In this document: positions 39,875-42,180 of the stretch, in pieces
Layout: each line of letters opens with the position of its first letter
Position numbering within the stretch: position 1 is the stretch's first letter
Assembly: GCF_000717055.1 (NCBI RefSeq)
Contig: NZ_JNXI01000039.1
Span: forward strand, 1-42,180
From: Streptomyces iakyrus
GTDB taxonomy: Bacteria; Actinomycetota; Actinomycetes; Streptomycetales; Streptomycetaceae
DNA length: 42,180 nucleotides
Direction: 5' to 3'
The notes under the pieces: generated by a model
What the model was told of the DNA's origin: nothing
What the model saw: the letters and a program-made list of their open reading frames with translations, nothing else
The model's database searches: none
Translations under genes and position numbers: made by a program

Positions 39875-40852
39875 TCAGGGACGGGCACCGGGCTTGCTGA
39901 CGACACCCCAGGCGGCGCGGGCGCTGACGATCTCCCCGTCGTCCCGGGTCTGCCCGAGGTAGGCATAGCTTTCGGGATCGAAGAAGATCTCCTGCTTGCC
40001 CTGCCAGCCCGAGGGCGTCTTCTCGGCGTAGGTCACGCTGACGCCGATCGCGGTGCGGCCGAGCGGGTCCTTCACGCCGGTCGTCACGCGGGCACCGGGG
40101 ATTTTCGCCAGAGCCCGGAACAGGCCCGCCTGGACATTCGGCGGGATCAGCACCGACCGGTACAGGACGTCGATCTCCCGCCAGTCACGCTGGGCCCGGG
40201 TCTCCCCCGTGATGGAACCGATGGCGTGCTCCTGGCGGATACGCTGCATCATGCGGTCAGGGTCGTCGGGCAAAGTGGCGAGGAAGCGGTAGAACTGCCG
40301 CTGGGAGCGGTCGTCGTAGCCCTTCTTCTCCCCCTTGTCCTCCTGGTTGGGTCCGTACCAGACCTGCAGCTTGTCCGGGTCGAAGTCCGAGACGTCACCG
40401 GCGGGAGGAATGCCGGGCAGATTGGCGTGCCCGGTGCCGTCCCAGCGAGTCCACTCCTCGCTGGTCTGCGGCTTGCCCTGGACGAAGACGGTGCTCTTGT
40501 CGTACAGCCACTGCTTGGGGCCGGGTTCGGTGCGGTCGTGCTTCTCGACGGTCGCGGCGGCCAGTTCGAGGGCGTCGGCGGAGGCGCCGGCCGACAGCAC
40601 GCGGGGGCCCTTGTCCGCGGAGGCGTGGGTGCTGTCCTGGGGCAGGGTCGCCACGATCCCGGCGGTCACAGCGAGGGTTGCTGCGGTGGCGGCGCCGGCC
40701 AGGATCATCCGGCGCGCGGGCAGGACGGCGCGCCCGCGGCGGGTCTCCTGCCCAAGTGCCGCGGTGAGCCGGGCCCGCGGCCCGGCGAGCCGGCCGGCGT
40801 CGGGAAGGGGTGCGCCGGCGCGCAGCCTGCGCAATGCAGAGAGCTCGTTCAT
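39875..40852 (-). CDS. CU044_5270-family membrane protein, partner of the ECF sigma factor
   Basis: 325 residues. A cytoplasmic N-terminus of about 47 residues (MNELSALRRLRAGAPLPDAG), one TM helix (RMILAGAATAATLAVTAGIV), then a large extracytoplasmic domain (STHASADKGPRVLSAGASAD, KQWLYDKSTVFVQGKPQTSE, YRSVLIPPNVQAGLFRALAK, QEIFFDPESYAYLGQTRDD). This is the layout of the CU044_5270 proteins routinely coupled to sigma factors in actinomycetes. They are thought to act like anti-sigma factors, though no zinc-binding anti-sigma motif is visible here. Start overlaps the sigma gene by 4 bp (ATGA). Confidence 0.85.
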   Translation of the reverse strand: MNELSALRRLRAGAPLPDAGRLAGPRARLTAALGQETRRGRAVLPARRMILAGAATAATLAVTAGIVATLPQDSTHASADKGPRVLSAGASADALELAAATVEKHDRTEPGPKQWLYDKSTVFVQGKPQTSEEWTRWDGTGHANLPGIPPAGDVSDFDPDKLQVWYGPNQEDKGEKKGYDDRSQRQFYRFLATLPDDPDRMMQRIRQEHAIGSITGETRAQRDWREIDVLYRSVLIPPNVQAGLFRALAKIPGARVTTGVKDPLGRTAIGVSVTYAEKTPSGWQGKQEIFFDPESYAYLGQTRDDGEIVSARAAWGVVSKPGARP

Positions 40853-41454
40853 ACGGGGTCACCTTCGTGGATGCGAGCTTCGATGAGGGCGCCGCCGGCC
40901 GCTCCAGCCGGGCCGGCAGCGGTGCGCAGCTTGCGGCGGGCTCGGTTGAGGCGGGAGCGGACCGTGCCGACGGGAATACCGAGCGCTTCGGCGATCTCCT
41001 GATAGCCGAGATCGGCCCAGGCGAACAGCAGCAGGACATGCCGGTCCCCCGCCGACAGACGGGCCAGCGCCCCCGCCAGCGGGCGGGCGGCGGCCTCAGC
41101 GGCGAGGCGGTCGTCGGCCGAGTCGGTCCAGCTGTCCGCGACCGGATCATGGCCGGTACGGGCGAGCAGTCTCAGCGCCTGGACCTCACGCCGGCGGTGC
41201 CGGCCGATCTGCTTGGCGGCAATGCCGTACAGCCAGGGCCGTACCCCGGCACGGGCCGGGTCGAACCGGGCCCGGATCCGAAACGCCGTCAGGAACGTCT
41301 CAGCGGTGACGTCGTCGGCCGCGTCCCGGCCCAGGCGCCGGGCGACATACTGGTGGATCGCCGGGGCGTGACGGTCGAAAAGCGCCGCGAAACGCTCGGG
41401 TTCCTCGAGTGAGGCTGCGATGAGCTCGCCATCGCCGCCGGCCGGGTCGCTCAT
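40849..41454 (-). CDS. ECF-type RNA polymerase sigma factor
   Basis: 201 residues from ATG 41454. Region 2 is clear (RFAALFDRHAPAIHQYVARR, DVTAETFLTAFRIRARFDPA with the RPWLYGIA segment), and region 4 has the HTH (LSAGDRHVLLLFAWADLGYQ, EIAEALGIPVGTVRSRLNRA, RRKL). Length is normal for the SigE/ECF class. Translational coupling to the CU044_5270 gene indicates a sigma/membrane-regulator pair. Upstream, a 9-bp direct repeat at 41480-41503 may belong to its promoter. Confidence 0.92.
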   Translation of the reverse strand: MSDPAGGDGELIAASLEEPERFAALFDRHAPAIHQYVARRLGRDAADDVTAETFLTAFRIRARFDPARAGVRPWLYGIAAKQIGRHRRREVQALRLLARTGHDPVADSWTDSADDRLAAEAAARPLAGALARLSAGDRHVLLLFAWADLGYQEIAEALGIPVGTVRSRLNRARRKLRTAAGPAGAAGGALIEARIHEGDPV

Positions 41455-41479
41455 GGACAGTCCGTCCGCTGGTCGGGTC

Positions 41480-41503
41480 GGTAGGTGTCACGGTGGTAGG
41501 TGT
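41480..41503 (-). promoter_or_regulatory. Direct repeats upstream of the sigma factor gene
   Basis: GGTAGGTGT at 41480-41488 and again at 41495-41503 (plus strand), 15 bp apart and 26-50 bp before the sigma start. They could be regulator half-sites or part of an autoregulated promoter. Confidence 0.35.
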
Positions 41504-42140
41504 TCATACCCTGTACTTGCCGCATCGCGGCGAACAGGTTCACGCCACCGCCTGAGGCGCCTTACGGCTTGCGCGACGGCTTGCGCGGCCTCCCGCAGCA
41601 GCACAACCCCTACGAGCGCCCCCTTTCCCACCTCGCCTCCCCCGCCCCCCTCTTTTTGCAGCACGGCCGCCCATGATGCGCCGGAGACCAGGTGACAACA
41701 GTGAAGTCCGACAGGTGGTATTCGTGGGCCTCCCGCGCTTCGCGCCGCCCGGGTGGCCACCGCCCGCGGCCGGGGCCACTGCCCCCCCCCCCAGCGCAGG
41801 TCGAGCGGTCGCAGACCGATCAGTTCAGGCGGGAAAGCCGTGATCCACCAGGAACTCTTCCGGTCGACCTTCTCGTCAAGGCAGAAACACCGGAAGGTCA
41901 TCCCCGAGCACGCGCGGCGCCTCCTCGGGCAGGGCCGGCTCCGTGAGCAGGCCCAGCAGTCGCGTCCGGCCCCCCTCCAACCACAACCACTGGCAAAGAC
42001 GTTGACCGGGGACGACCACCCAGCTCGACCGCGACCGCATGCTGCCACTGCTTGCGCGGCACCATGCAGGGCCTGATGCGGCACTAGGACTTGTCCGGCC
42101 GATCATGTGACTACTCCGTTGTCGTGTCGTTGATGTGGGC
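41504..42140. other. Gap without a supported gene
   Basis: Frames on both strands have atypical composition (runs such as an 11-C tract at 41782-41792 and CCCCCGCCCCCC near 41640), with no start, ribosome site or recognised domain. A minus-strand frame reads SSWWITAFPPELIGLRPLDL, which may be gene debris. The end (about 42090-42140) is the left end of the next IS. Confidence 0.4.
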
Positions 42141-42180
42141 ATGGGGCGGGGCGATCTGACAGATGCCGAGTGGGAACGGC
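42141..42180 (+). CDS. IS5-family transposase, N-terminal start cut by the window edge
   Basis: ATG 42141 opens MGRGDLTDAEWER, the usual start of an IS5-type transposase. The preceding 35 bases (GATCATGTGACT, then GTCGTTGATG) match the left end of the relic at 20.46 kb, in the same orientation. Confidence 0.7.
   Translation, partial: MGRGDLTDAEWER

Noticed and set aside
1..42180. CRISPR array, prophage or conjugative element
   Set aside because: No regularly spaced repeats, no cas, integrase, terminase, portal or relaxase-like coding sequence was seen. The mobile content is IS only.

Overview
The window is high-GC actinobacterial DNA. Third-position G/C bias, GTG starts, short promoter-to-start distances and the gene families (ECF sigma factor with a CU044_5270 partner, MprAB-like two-component pairs, many IS5-type elements) point to Streptomyces or a close relative, probably a chromosome arm or other accessory region. 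No rRNA, tRNA or CRISPR array was seen.

Region 1 (1-22.6 kb) is an insertion-sequence graveyard with small islands of intact genes. Transposase relics of the IS5, IS630 and ISL3 families occur at 1, 2.1, 2.6-4.2 (the only apparently intact element), 8.7-9.3, 12.1-12.9, 14.7-15.2, 17.6-18.7, 19.3, 20.5-21.1 and 21.8-22.2 kb. Most carry frameshifts. Between them lie a secreted HNH-type nuclease (0.5-1.1 kb), a five-gene minus-strand block for an isoprenoid product (ABC-2 exporter ATPase and permease, squalene/phytoene-synthase-like enzyme, polyprenyl diphosphate synthase, small secreted protein; 8.4 down to 4.3 kb), a MerR regulator divergent from a metallo-beta-lactamase-fold hydrolase (13.1-14.4 kb), a HEAT-like protein followed by a membrane-anchored Nudix protein (15.5-17.6 kb), an orphan YidD (19.9 kb) and several small acidic or secreted proteins.

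Region 2 (22.6-27.1 kb) holds an MmpL/RND-type exporter ending at a clear terminator, convergent with an MprA/MprB-like two-component system. Region 3 (27.6-35.5 kb) looks like a catabolic unit for an organic acid, possibly fed by polyester hydrolysis. It has a PETase/cutinase-like secreted hydrolase with an F5/8C domain, a secreted esterase and a CitMHS transporter on the minus strand, and a LysR regulator, a CaiB/BaiF CoA-transferase and a CitE-like lyase on the plus strand. A 22-bp element (17 of 22 positions shared) occurs both in the CitMHS/LysR divergent region and in front of the CoA-transferase, which suggests one regulon.

Region 4 (35.9-41.5 kb) is a cell-envelope/regulatory block: a secreted CAP-domain protein with OmpR-like direct repeats and a 26-bp perfect palindrome upstream, a second two-component system, a proline-rich membrane-anchored protein, and an ECF sigma factor translationally coupled to a CU044_5270-type membrane protein. 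The window ends inside a further IS5-family element whose left end resembles the relic at 20.5 kb.

The best candidates for something undescribed are the isoprenoid/ABC-2 operon, the putative polyester/hydroxyacid regulon, a 62-nt bulged hairpin with pseudoknot potential at 9.26 kb, and a 36-bp perfect palindrome at 15.22 kb. All functions are inferred from reading the sequence; no database search was run.
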